Positions 53,924 to 64,000 of a DNA stretch of 64,000 nt are shown here, in pieces; the first letter of the stretch is position 1; the number at the start of each line of letters is the position of its first letter. Origin of the DNA: Echinostoma caproni (Eukaryota > Platyhelminthes > Trematoda > Plagiorchiida > Echinostomatidae). The stretch spans positions 1 to 64,000 of the forward strand of contig UZAN01039541.1 of assembly GCA_900618425.1 (NCBI GenBank), written 5' to 3'. The position numbers and the translations under genes are program-made. The notes under the pieces are model-generated. The model did no database searches. It was given only the letters and a program-made list of their open reading frames with translations, and was not told the DNA's origin.

Positions 53924-56900
53924 AAAGGTGGAAGATCTCTTTGTTCTGTCCAAAATAAACATAAGATAGCAATCCCTAAAATCTCACAGACTCAGTAACA
54001 AAATGATTGCAGTGCATGCTGACTACAGTGCTGTGTAACTGCAACACTTTTGTAGCACTGCATTTACCAGAACGCAGCACTTGATTCTTACAAATAATGT
54101 GCAGCCCATCATAAGAAAACCTCATAACACAAGTTTTGCATAGGCTACTATATCCCGAATGCATCTTGAAATGTGTAAATGCATAAATGTTTTACCTTGA
54201 CATTTGTATCCTGCAGGATGATCTACAGTTCAGGCTCCTGAATTCGCATTTTATTCGCAAACATTGTTTTCTTGTGAGACATTTTGAGATTATTTTTCTC
54301 AAATCTAGAGAACTAATCGATGGAGCTGTAATTGGGATTCAGTTAGTTTGATTTACTTTGATTTATGGCCTATTTGTCTGCCGACACTAACCAGCGTTTA
54401 GTAAAACATGCTAGTGGCAATGTTCACGTCGTTCATTAAACGGTACGAATTTCATATCCTATCACCGCAATGTAAATTGAATTTGAGATAACTTAGAGGT
54501 CGTCCGTCTGTATCCGAAGCAGTTCCTTTGAGTACGGACATTAGTTCTCTACTCAGGAGGCCCATTTTCCTCCTTTAGTTGACTGAAAAATGGTTCCCTG
54601 TGGCTGTTGTTTTTGTTCATTTCCTGAGTGTCGTATGAAAGAGTGTTGCGAATATGGCTCTAGTCCACCTTCATATATTGCTTCTAGCTACATCAGCATC
54701 AAATAATATGCAAATAATATACAAAAATGACCACATGTTGGAACTGAAACATTGCTCTGTGCTAATATTTTTTTCAGTGCTTCCATTTCAGCTGCATCTT
54801 ATTCCCACGCAAGCAGCCAAACGTGTAGCTATTACCTCTTGGGTATTTTGGGTATTTACTGACGTCCCAATCTTGTTGTTTGAAAATTCTTCACCATGTT
54901 TTCTTCTCGATTTTAATGATAAAACTGAATTGTTCTGATCAGCCGCAGAAGGAAAAAGTGCCCTAAAAAAGGCATCCCGGCCTCAGTCCTCAGTTGTCAC
55001 ACTGACAATAATACTGGTCACATACTTGAGTAATCTGTACCTCTCTCCATCTTGTGAATTGCTTCTGATGAGTTGCAAAGTTCGCACATATGTTGTTGAT
55101 CAGAATGTGATCACTTAACTTGTGTGGCGCGACACTATTAATAAATGGGGGACCTTACAGCACTAGAAAATAATTTTATGAATTCGTGCTTTCTGATGAA
55201 ACAAAGTAGCTGTTTATAGCCAGATGTCTTCCAGATGATTAAATGCAGACGTGTAGGTCATGATGATCAGTTTGCCGGTTCAACACGAAAAACCGTGATA
55301 ATTCCAAAATGTCAAGATTGCTATCTGAATAGATATCTCACTGCAAAGCACGTCCTCAGCTTGATGTGACTGAAAATGGTGCCAGCTTATTTTGCGCTAC
55401 TATCCTCAATCAGGAATGTTTCACTTGACCTAATGTCAAAAAAGCGAAATGTTGCTTTCCACAAGGTACACTCAAGAAGGAACGGAAAGTGTGAACTTTA
55501 GAGTTACGCAAAATTACGATCCCCAAAAAATAACATTTGTGAGGCTGTCGCCACATTTGTTTCCATTTGGAACGAAAGCTTCACATTTGTTGCTTCGGGT
55601 CTAATCAAAAGGTCTATTCGTTACAAGTGACTGGTTAGAATAATTTTAGGACACGATACTTTTGGTAGGTGTATTTGGATTTATTTCAAAATTGTCTCTC
55701 CGAAACGAATGCGAAGAAGTAAAAACCCAAGGAAAAATAATAGTTTCACACAAACAAAATAATTACTTTTGAGCTTATTCACTGTCAAAGCGCTGATCAC
55801 AAACCCACTTGATGAATTCTGTTTTTACGTAATCTAATTGCAAGATGATCTAGAGTCTCTAGGGAATTCGATCCTTTGCATGGACATCGCACACACCTAA
55901 GCAGTTTTGCTATTTCTGTCTTCGTTTCTCAGTTCATATAGTAAGCATCGCTTGATTGGAGGGTCTGGATTGTTCCATAAACCGAATAGCAATTTCATTG
56001 GCCTTCCAGCTTCCATAAAGAATTGCAATGATAGATATTAATCAACAATCGAACAACAAATGTTTATAATTCTATGAAATATGTTCAGTATCACACGTGT
56101 TATTTGTTCTGAAAAGGAGATAAAATGTTTTGGTACTGCTGTTCACATAACTGATGGTTCGATTCCGGCAAGTAACGACAACCAAACATCATTTCAACAA
56201 ACAGTTTTGTGATTATAACCGAAAAAGATCTATGTTTTTTCACAAAATCATGTCACATTTGCAATCGCAAAAAGAGTTCGATCGAGTAGAGGGAACGATT
56301 GTTTTGGATAATTTTTGAATCTGTTTTAACTCTGCCAAAATAAAATAACAAAACACGGCAGAAGCTCTTACTCTATCCTACCAGAAATAAAGAATCCATT
56401 TTCGCTCTTATTTGTTAAGCGTGGTAGGCAAGCCTGGCACAAAAAATGTGAATTACATAAATTCGATGATTCAAGTCTGTTTCCAGACTCAAATGCGCAG
56501 TTAGTTTTGTTGAGTTGCACAGATCATCGACGATAAGATGAATGGCGTTCAACACACAGAGTGATCGAAATATTTCATTCACTCCAGAAAGCCATCACTG
56601 TGAGACAGTCACGTCAAACATGTCTCGATTCCGTCCTTTGAGTCAAATGAGCCATGTAGTAATACGCGAAAAAAATAGTTTTGTTGTTGTTGTTGTTTTG
56701 GTTGTGAAAACTTTGTATGTATGAGGAAAAGGTTTGAAGGAAGTTAGGAAGAAAACGCCAGCGTGTGACTTCCTCGAGTAATAATCCACGTTGGGTAGGT
56801 ATTCAGCAGCATTTGAGCTAATGGTTCCATGATTGTGATGATGATGATCACCTTGGATGCAACTCTTCTGACTGATACAAACAATTTGAGCTGATGTATG

Positions 56901-57218
56901 CCCATAGTCGGTCATTTTGACAGCGGTATTGAGCACCACGTGTATGTATATGAACAGAATGAATAATGGCACAAGGCACTTGATTTGTCTTGCCCAATTG
57001 ATGACACAAAGATTTCTGATGGAAGGGGTCTCACAGGGGTTTCAAATTTTGGAGCAGTTTGTCAGTGCTCTAATAGGGTGGCGAGATTGAATGATCTTGC
57101 ATGACATTCAGTGATTGACAAACGTGATCATTCCCGCGAACAATTCGGCAGAAATCCTCGTAAAAGAATAAAACATGGAGAAACCAAAGACACGATTTAC
57201 CAATCAAAAGTAAATGGA
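53924..57218. other. region 3' of the PCBP-like gene, no gene seen
   Basis: AT-rich. A B-box-like GGTTCGATTCC at 56156-56166 is isolated, without a full tRNA fold. No open frame is supported. Confidence 0.5.
56679..56703. repeat. (TTG)n microsatellite
   Basis: Five to six TTG units, flanked by further T/G-rich sequence. Confidence 0.85.
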
Positions 57219-57275
57219 TTTATTTATGGTCAGAAATGCAAACTTTATACACTGTAATAAACGATTGGATTTATT
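57219..57275 (-). promoter_or_regulatory. candidate poly(A) signals of the PCBP-like gene
   Basis: Two AATAAA hexamers on the minus strand, at 57275-57270 and 57224-57219, lie about 220 and 270 bases past the TGA. Either would give a short 3' UTR. In AT-rich DNA such hexamers occur by chance, so the position is the main support. Confidence 0.45.
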
Positions 57276-57496
57276 TGCATGTTTAAATCAGTATACACAA
57301 ACACAACAGGTAAACCTGAAATTGGTTCGAGAAAACAATATCATAGAATAAATACGGAAATAAAATTTAAAAATAATGTTTTTGATAAAAATATCACTTT
57401 GGCTGATTGTTTTCCTTCCATTTGCACTTCAAAATGATCAAACAGTAAAAACATCATGCATCTTCTTCATGCACCTTTGCAACTTCCGAATAAAAG

Positions 57497-57872
57497 TCAA
57501 TAAGGTGCTATTTTTGAGCGGCCTTTCTGTTTAAATTCACTTGGTTTGCACGAAGTCATTTTGATATGAAGCGCATGCTGTTTCAGATTAGCGGGATTCG
57601 AATCTACTATATCAGGAACGGAACGGGGAATGTCTGCCAGATTTTCATACGCATTTTGCGATACATCCCTTTTGTGATTTGGGCAGTTTGAAGAGGCTTC
57701 CGGTTCCCACTCGTGTTCACTCACGTCGGTCTTCGGGGCAATATTCAAAGCAGGCCAGGGGATTTTGATACTTTCCGTGGAATCGCTTGGCGCACGAGAT
57801 TGCGTCATCAGGAGTGTTGCAGCTGATGCAAGTTGAACATTGAATGACCACATTTGCTGATGAGCTGCGACA
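57497..57872 (-). CDS. PCBP: PCBP-like terminal exon: C-terminal tail
   Basis: The acceptor ACATATTCAG at 57873 splices in phase 2 onto the KH3 exon (AG|T = Ser), giving SVAAHQQMWSFNVQLASAAT and then about 100 polar residues, ending GRSKIAPY and TGA. The first ~25 residues plausibly continue the last KH helix, where other PCBPs also leave KH3 with a short helical tail. The remainder is Pro/Ser/Asp/Glu/Asn-rich and unlike anything I recognise. The reading frame stays open for its whole length, and the phase fits. A second AG eight bases further in also gives an open but shorter frame, so acceptor choice is probable rather than certain. Confidence 0.75.
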
Positions 57873-60800
57873 CTGAATATGTAGCAAGCAGATCCATCCG
57901 CACAGATATTGTGGGCATGCAGAGGGTAAACATGCAAAAAGAGAACCAATGGGACATGCAAAATTGCATTTTTGAGCGCGATGAGATAATGGCAAATACT
58001 GTTGAACATGCTATCAAAAATTATTCTATAATGAAAGTTCTTCTTACTTCACACAATTAAAACTCATAACTGCTTTTGAATGACCATCTTTTGGAAGCTA
58101 AAACGTAAACGTGTAATACTCAGTTGGTCCAGGCAATCGTGCAACTGGAAACCGTTACAAATACGTTTCACTTTTGATGTGGTTTCTACAGATCCAAAAA
58201 TGTAAATTCGGACCATTTGCGTTGAAAGCGTATGTTAACAGCATGCAAGATGAATTGTAATCTAATTATTGTTAGCTGAACTGTTATACAATGTTTTATT
58301 TGTCTCGAATCATTTTCCCCAAGATTTTCGATAAAAGATATTAAAGCAAATCGAGCTGTCGTTACTTATCCATTTGTTTTGAGGACCAATTTATTATTCT
58401 ACATAAATACAAATAATGATAATGTGGGGAACCTATTATCATTATCATTCTATTAACACGTTAGCAGTGAACAAAGTTTGACCTATTACAGCAACATTGA
58501 TTCTCTTGTGGGATCAATTATGAATGCATATATTTGCAAGAGAAACTCGGGTGAAGCATTTACAATGTAACAATGAAACATCGCAGAATGCAAAGCGTGA
58601 CGGTTTCTCATTTACCTGTTAATGATGAGAAAATGTGCCAAGTTAACCGCATGTGGTGAACCTGATAAGGTTACTTTGCGATCCTTTGCACCATCCTCAC
58701 AGTTAGAAATTTTCACCTGGGCTTTGGAAATGTTCCGAATTTCATTTACTGTCGTACCCCCACGTCCAATGATACAACCAATCAGATCGTTCGACAGCAC
58801 AATTTCTTTGATTACGTTTGTATCCTCGGGGCAGGCTGGAAGACCACTGGATGAGCTTAAAAGTGTCGGTTGCAATGGAAACGCGGGTAAACCAAGAATA
58901 GACGATTTATTTTGCAGAATTGGAACCGGACTGGGTGGCACGGGACTAAGCATTCCTGTCGACTGTAAGTATCCATTCGAATGAATCAACGACAGCAAAG
59001 GGTTATTTGCATAAAGATCGGGCAGGAAAGCCCCATTTGGTTGTCTTGGATCAGTCGCTTCATCACTGACATCCGTACCGTTCGGGTGTGGAACGGCAAT
59101 CGGTTGTGGATTATAAAATCCCAATAATCGCGGGTTTAGAGATAATTCAGGAAATGCAAATCCTGGGGCGATTGGGTTCAGGATGGGATTGGGTAGGCTG
59201 TTTGTGGCCAGATGATTTGAATGGATGGCATTCAGTAGAGAAACCGGATTGTTGGAGAAATCGGAAAAGCTCAAGGCGTTTGTGAGTTGCGAAGGATCTG
59301 CGAAAAAGCATGGAGTTGTTGCTTAAGATAAGATAAATTCTTTATTCCCACAGAACTCATGATGCGTAGGAATATTGCACTTGTTAAAAACCGGTGGTGG
59401 GTCACTGTTCTATAACAAACAAGAATGAAGTACCATTCATAAGTTGATAGATGAGAATGAAAGGTGAACACCTTATTTGTCAACTAATTTTATCAAGCGG
59501 CTTTGGTTTCCTAATTCCAAAATATAAAATAATATCACTTTATGGTGTGCTACAATGCAGACTTTGAGGCATTTTATCATTGCTTGATATCATGAACATG
59601 ATTTAGCTACCATGCTGTCTTTACAGAACCACATATTTGAGAAGTAACTTATTCGATATGCATATCGTATTATCTCGTCAACATGTTGTATACTTCATGA
59701 TACGTTGTACCTTCTCCGAAACTGTTCGGCTCCTGCATCTCACGTTGAATGAATTTCTTTCAACTCAGGTAAATTTGAAGGGAATCCGTCTTGATGCATC
59801 AAACTTATTTTCTCATCAGAATTATTCACTAATGATAACTGAACTCTGTTTCCAGTTTACTATGGACTAACTTCGGATTTGGTTAATGTAAATCGTAAAA
59901 TTGTGAGAATCAAACTGTTTTACTTTTGTAGGACAATTTTCCCATTGCGATCGATTCTTCAATCCTCTGCAAGCTGGTCTTTATTAAAAGGATTTCCGAC
60001 TCGACCGTATACCGGTGAAACAATGTGAAATGAACAATGCAAAACGAATCGCAAAAGTTCACGGATATTTTTTCCCGGGAAGAATTTTCGCTTTTACGTG
60101 TAAACACGCTAACTCTGTCGCTTGCTTTTCACCACGTCGATAAGGGATCTCATATTAATGTTCAGTTCTCTTTATCAAAAACGATGTAAACAAAGCCTGA
60201 AGATTTCGATTGCTTCATGACACTCTATTTGATTCAAAGGAAAATTGTTCCTCAATGAACATTTGTCTAAATACTCTTGTTTGAAAATATCATGTGCAAA
60301 ATCAAAAAATTGTTTCCGTGAAAGGTATACAAAAGCAGAGTACTATATAAACTGCAAAGCGCATCAAAGTGTTCATCATGCACTGAGTTGGACAACGATT
60401 CGATAGAGAGGGAAACCGGAAGATAAAATAATGGGGTGTGTTTCTGTCGCGTAACCGGATGAGTAACCTCATTGGGTCTGCGGTATGCCATAAAACTTTG
60501 AATAAATTACATGCATTTGGGTCCTTTGGGCTCATGCCTACATAGTTCCTAATAACTATATCCGGTTGCGCGACAACAGAGTAACGAACTAAATTATTAT
60601 GATAATTGTTCTCTTCTAAACCCGTTGGTCATTTTAAATCGGTAGTGCGCACTATCAGCAGGCCAGAAATTACATCAATCACAGAGAACGAGCTTGTATT
60701 TCGAAATAGTTGGCAACAATCCCATTCTCTTCGTACGGCTTACGAATATGGGATCAAAAACACAATAAACTTCTGCGAAATGCCAACATGTTTTTGTCCA

Positions 60801-63800
60801 CTGGAACCCCGATGAACCAGTAGTGGTGCTCAGCTCTCCATGCGTGTGAAATTAAAACGCACTCGAAAAATCTTCATGCAGATTAACTCCTCCGACCCAA
60901 AGCCCATTGATTTAACATCTACTTGTTCGTTGCTTTTCATGTTCATTTTAAGAAAATTTGATTTTCATAGACATCAACGTGTTCGCCTCTGTCGTAATAT
61001 ATGCTGTCTTTTACGCATCAAAGAAAGTTTTTTCATCACAGTAATTCACACACTGTTTTTTTTAGCCTCAACAATACACAGTCGTGTCTAGATAGTTGAA
61101 ACAGCGTGTATGCCCAAGTCATTTTACTTTGATCAAATACATGTGATAAATTTCATTTATAGATATTTTGCCACAAAAAGGATTGTTTAGTCTTCCTTGT
61201 TCATTCACATATTGACCGAAACCCGTACTGAATGACAAGTTTCACATTTAAGCACAATGCGTCTAACAATTACTGGTCCAAATGAAGTTTTAGGTATTTT
61301 GTTTTGACAATACCACTTGTTCATCGGTCTGAGGCGACCAGTGTTGCAACCATCATTCGGCTTTTCAAGAATTTGAAACAATCATCCCCATAACCAGGCG
61401 GTTCTACATGGCAGTCTACTTTTGAGTTTGATAATCCAACTTAAATGTAGCATTTTAATCACTTTTTTATCATTTTGATGCTGGTAGAAATCACCCGCTT
61501 TCGAATAAATCATCTAAAACTCTCCCATGCGTTGCAGGATCAAGTCTTGTGCCCACATGTTTTGTGCGTGGGAGAATGAAAACTTTTAAAATAGGAAACA
61601 AATTGATTGTGATATCTTCAATATATTCCCCTATCTTCTATCCTATACATTGTACATTGAACATTGGAAATAAAGTATTTTGTGAATGTATCCCGGGTCA
61701 AGGGTTATCAATTCAATTCGGTCCAGCAGCAATCTTTAAAATGATTCAGAACTTAATCACATTCACACTCAAACCAGACAAATATCTGGGATAGTCTGCA
61801 TAGCTTCGAAAGCAACTATAGCACTACTTTTTCACATGTAAACAATCCTGACGAGAATGCAGCCCAACAGCACATGTCATCTGCATTTTTCATTCAATGC
61901 TTTCCCTCTGCTACATTTATTTTCCAGCCTTAGTAGAGCTCCGGATATCCAATCAGTCTTGTGTTCCTTTTTTGTTCATTTCGGAGGATAATTAGTAGAT
62001 TATCGCAAAGATTCACATGTTTGGAAAATTTGCATGCTGTCATTTTTATCCCATACCTGCATTTTTGATTAACTTTATTAATTACTGTGAATCCGGAATC
62101 TAAACTACCCTATAACCTAATCCTTGTCTACCTGCTCCCACGATCAATAATGAACAAAACTATGCACGAGCTTCTCACTTTGAATATTACTTACTGGAAT
62201 AATGCTTTAGTTCTTGTATTTTCCTGAAAAAAAACCAAATGATATGCAATACGTTTTCTGTAAACAATATCAATTTTCATTTAAATTTGTTCATCTGAGA
62301 AAAGATATCGCGTGTGCGGACTTTCTTTTGCACGATCTACTATCCGTGGCTCGTCCTCTCATTGCAAACTGCGTACATATCAATGGTGTATAACTTTTAC
62401 TTGCCGCGCTAGGTGTCAACTGTTACCATAGTCTGCCATTTTCATGATCATGCATATATTTCAAAGTATTCATTGCATATAATGCTGCCGACAATTAATG
62501 ATGGATTCTCGAAATATGCACACAGAGTGGTTAGTTTCCCGGTTTTCGCCTCAGCTAATTTTAGTAAACTTCTCGGTGATGACAAACTGTTAAGCATTTT
62601 TAAAAAGAACGAGAAATCCATCCAATTCAATCAAAGAAAGTTATGTATTTCGGTGTATTTATTCCCATCAGATTTACTTCAACTATACAGCCTCCGAAAA
62701 CATCCGCCGTAATCACACTTTTTCATCATGCATTTATTTTCTTGTTACTTCAGACCCCTCAAGTCTGAAATCGCATAGTGTACTTTCAACTTCCTATTCC
62801 ACAAATGGTAGGTACATACTACGACCTCCAAATCTTGAAGAATTGCATAGATATCCTTGTTCCTTAAAAAATTGTGGACAAACCTGCAAGCAGATCACCG
62901 ACCAGATTCGGTCGGCCAGGATTGAGAGCGTTCCCTGCGGTTGTTGGTGAATCGGTCGACGCGCTGAACGCAGCGTTCATGTTTCCATCGACTGTAACAA
63001 TTTTCGGCTGAGAAATGCCAATGGTTCCCAGCATAGGCTGACCCACTGACGAGGGGATCGGAGTCGATGGTTCGGTGTTGATTTGCGCTGGAGAATTGAT
63101 CACCATACCGTGAGTGGATGTGCAGGTTGCGTAGGCGTGTTCCGGGTTGTTCTATTTATGGGAGAGGATTAATTGTTTTTCTATCACTTTCACCAAGGTA
63201 ATCGACTGTATTCAAAACTTTTGTAATAATAGACAATTGTTAGTTTTTCAGAAACTGATTAATGTCATTGTAATCCTCATTAAGATATGAGATTAAACCG
63301 CTAAAACAGTTTTGTTTCAGTGTAGTTATTGGTCCACTCATTGTTCTTTTGGTGCTATAGTCTATAAAACTCATGAATCAATTCATCTGACTATTTAATC
63401 TTTATTGTGCATTTGTTAATTTTGAGTAAACTGAAAGCTCTAAATTGTCCGGATCAAAAGCACTGTGAAGGCAAAACGTATTTCGAGTATCAATCTTAGA
63501 TTAGCCCATTCGGTTTTTCAGAGGCACCAGACACTTGTGATTGAGTCATTCGCACAAGGTGACAACCGTCGACCGTGGGGTGAGGGTTTGAAGTCCCGAC
63601 ACGACTGATCGCGGTTCGAGTGCTGATAGGGACACAAAAAGTACGCACTGCAGACGAGTCCCAAACAGGACGAAACAGCTGTCCAGTGCTCTTTGTTGGT
63701 TATGACAAACATTTCCATCGCATTTAAATGCATATAAAACGTATTTCTTTTATCCTATCCCGGATATCTATCTATCCATAGAGTGCTAGCTAGCGCACTA

Positions 63801-63959
63801 TCTATTTAGATTTGGTAAACATACCTCTGCGTGGATTCCAGCGTACGCAATGGGCGTGTGCATCACACCTGCTGGATAGGGACCAGTCGGACACATCATC
63901 GCGTGATTCACAAATGCAGATTTCGGGCGATAAGGAATAACCGGTCCCTTAGCTGGTGA
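57497..63959 (-). CDS. PCBP: PCBP-family KH-domain RNA-binding protein, 3' part (4 exons)
   Basis: Gene model on the minus strand: exons 63959-63825, 63151-62884, 59297-58616 and 57872-57497, stop TGA at 57499-57497. All introns are GT-AG and the junction phases agree (0, 1, 2). Together they give the last 486 residues. The first exon carries the K-G-P-V-I-P-Y-R-P-K segment typical of the linker after KH2 in PCBPs; the third ends in a complete KH3 domain with the loop GRGG. Family members bind C-rich single-stranded RNA and control mRNA stability, splicing and translation in nucleus and cytoplasm; this role is inferred from the family. KH1 and KH2 are not in the window and must lie past base 64000. 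Linker and C-terminal tail are longer than in human PCBP1/2. The exact paralogue cannot be told. There is no transcript evidence, so an additional small exon inside the large intron cannot be excluded. Confidence 0.9.
57873..58615 (-). other. PCBP-like intron (last)
   Basis: 743 bases between the donor GTAAAT and the acceptor ACATATTCAG. AT-rich. Nothing recognisable inside. Confidence 0.75.
58616..59297 (-). CDS. PCBP: PCBP-like exon: linker and KH3 domain
   Basis: 682 bases, after the acceptor CTTTTTCGCAG and ending AACAG at the donor GTAAAT. The first ~160 residues are a Pro/Asn/Leu/Ser-rich linker. The last ~67 residues (bases 58818-58616) are a type I KH domain: a beta strand VIKEIVLSND, then LIGCIIG-R-GG with the GxxG nucleic-acid-binding loop, helix TVNEIRNISKAQVKIS, a variable loop CEDGAKDRK, strand VTLSGS and the helix start NLAHFLIIN. 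This is closest to PCBP KH3. The in-frame TAA at 58614-58612 starts one base after the donor G, so an unspliced transcript would end as ...IINR. Confidence 0.93.
59298..62883 (-). other. PCBP-like large intron
   Basis: 3586 bases between the donor GTTTGT (62883) and the acceptor ending GCAG (59298). Short open frames inside look random, with no family resemblance and no matched splice sites. I saw no transposable-element motif here, but old relics could be missed by eye. An unrecognised small cassette exon of matching phase remains possible. Confidence 0.7.
62884..63151 (-). CDS. PCBP: PCBP-like exon: low-complexity linker
   Basis: 268 bases. It begins after an acceptor ending AAATAG (peptide NNPEHAYATCTSTHGM) and ends ...GACCTGCTTGCAG-like sequence at the donor GTTTGT, leaving one base (G) over. 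That G plus AT of the next exon forms GAT (Asp), so the frame is kept. The peptide is Ser/Thr/Pro/Asn/Gly-rich, as expected for the disordered linker between KH2 and KH3, and contains no recognisable domain. The upstream acceptor is preceded by a pyrimidine-containing tract on the minus strand. Confidence 0.82.
63499..63738 (+). mobile_element. hammerhead-bearing retroposon, copy 3 (in PCBP intron)
   Basis: About 240 bases starting TTAGCCCATTCGG, a start shared with the copies at 27862-28099 and 25411-25566. A B-box-like GGTTCGAGTGC at 63613 precedes the hammerhead core by 38 bases, the same spacing as in the 27862 copy. It ends near CATTTAAATGCATAT. A convincing A box is not seen. It lies within an intron of the PCBP-like gene but on the opposite strand, so the host transcript would carry the complement rather than the ribozyme. 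Confidence 0.75.
63645..63689 (+). ncRNA. hammerhead ribozyme, nearly intact core
   Basis: Stem I: GCACTG (63645-63650) pairs perfectly with CAGTGC (63684-63689). Core: CAGACGA (one change from CUGANGA, U4 to A). Stem II: GTCC/GGAC with loop CAAACA. GAA is intact. Stem III: the self-complementary ACAGCTGT. The predicted cleavage site is between 63683 (C17) and 63684. Stem II and its flanks closely resemble the hammerhead of the schistosome satellite/SINE as I remember it. Confidence 0.82.
63825..63959 (-). CDS. PCBP: PCBP-like exon: linker following KH2
   Basis: 135 bases, 45 codons, starting after the acceptor ...GATTCCAG and ending GAG at the donor GTATGT. Both ends are phase 0. The peptide begins SPAKGPVIPYRPKSAFVN; I-P-Y-R-P-K is the conserved start of the KH2-KH3 linker in PCBP1/2 and their insect relatives. 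The rest is rich in Pro, Ala, Met and His and shows no domain. It fixes the protein family independently of the KH3 exon. Confidence 0.88.
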
Positions 63960-64000
63960 CTGGAATCGTGATCATAAACAATGTGGATAGACAGAGAGAG

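Larger units (their letters stand above)
63152..63824 (-). other. PCBP-like intron holding a hammerhead repeat
   Basis: 673 bases between the donor GTATGT (63824) and the acceptor ending TAG (63152). About a third of it is the hammerhead-bearing repeat at 63499-63738, annotated separately. The rest is AT-rich with no visible motif. Confidence 0.75.

Noticed and set aside
56130..56180. Possible tRNA gene because of the B-box-like GGTTCGATTCC
   Set aside because: No acceptor or D-arm pairing could be found; at most a tRNA-like relic.
60606..61091. Open frames within the large PCBP-like intron as candidate exons
   Set aside because: They lie on the strand opposite to the gene and show no motif.

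Overview
The window is eukaryotic nuclear DNA. It is AT-rich, has no bacterial-style gene packing, and carries a GT-AG intron-split gene amid decayed retroelements. The mix of elements suggests a flatworm, most likely a digenean fluke: tRNA-derived SINEs carrying hammerhead ribozymes (like the Sm-alpha element of schistosomes), Penelope-like elements with a GIY-YIG segment, and RTE-like and CR1/Jockey-like LINE pieces. I cannot name the species.

The only convincing host gene lies on the minus strand at the right end (57497-63959 and beyond the window edge). It encodes a poly(C)-binding (PCBP / alphaCP / mub) family RNA-binding protein. Four exons with mutually consistent phases give the last 486 residues: the end of the KH2-KH3 linker, a complete KH3 domain with its G-x-x-G loop, and an unusually long C-terminal tail. 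The exons for KH1 and KH2 must lie beyond base 64000.

The remaining ~57 kb holds no gene I can support and looks like intergenic or very long intronic sequence filled with repeats. Left to right: a LINE C-terminal relic (about 5995-6400); a minus-strand Penelope RT relic (23950-24290); a cluster of hammerhead-bearing repeats plus a small inverted-repeat element (25411-28099); a minus-strand RTE-like LINE tail (30240-31150); a near-complete tRNA-headed SINE with a hammerhead fold (33955-34171); a CR1/Jockey-like LINE with endonuclease and YADD reverse-transcriptase motifs, broken by a 557-base assembly gap (35190-37625); three copies of a second tRNA-derived SINE family (41386-46335); a second Penelope relic with RT and GIY-YIG segments (49219-49993); and a palindrome-rich repeat (53690-53773).

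The main finding is the hammerhead-ribozyme retroposon set: at least four copies, of two types. All are consistent with minimal type I hammerheads having a tiny self-complementary stem III, and the copies range from nearly intact to badly decayed. One lies inside an intron of the PCBP-like gene, in antisense orientation.
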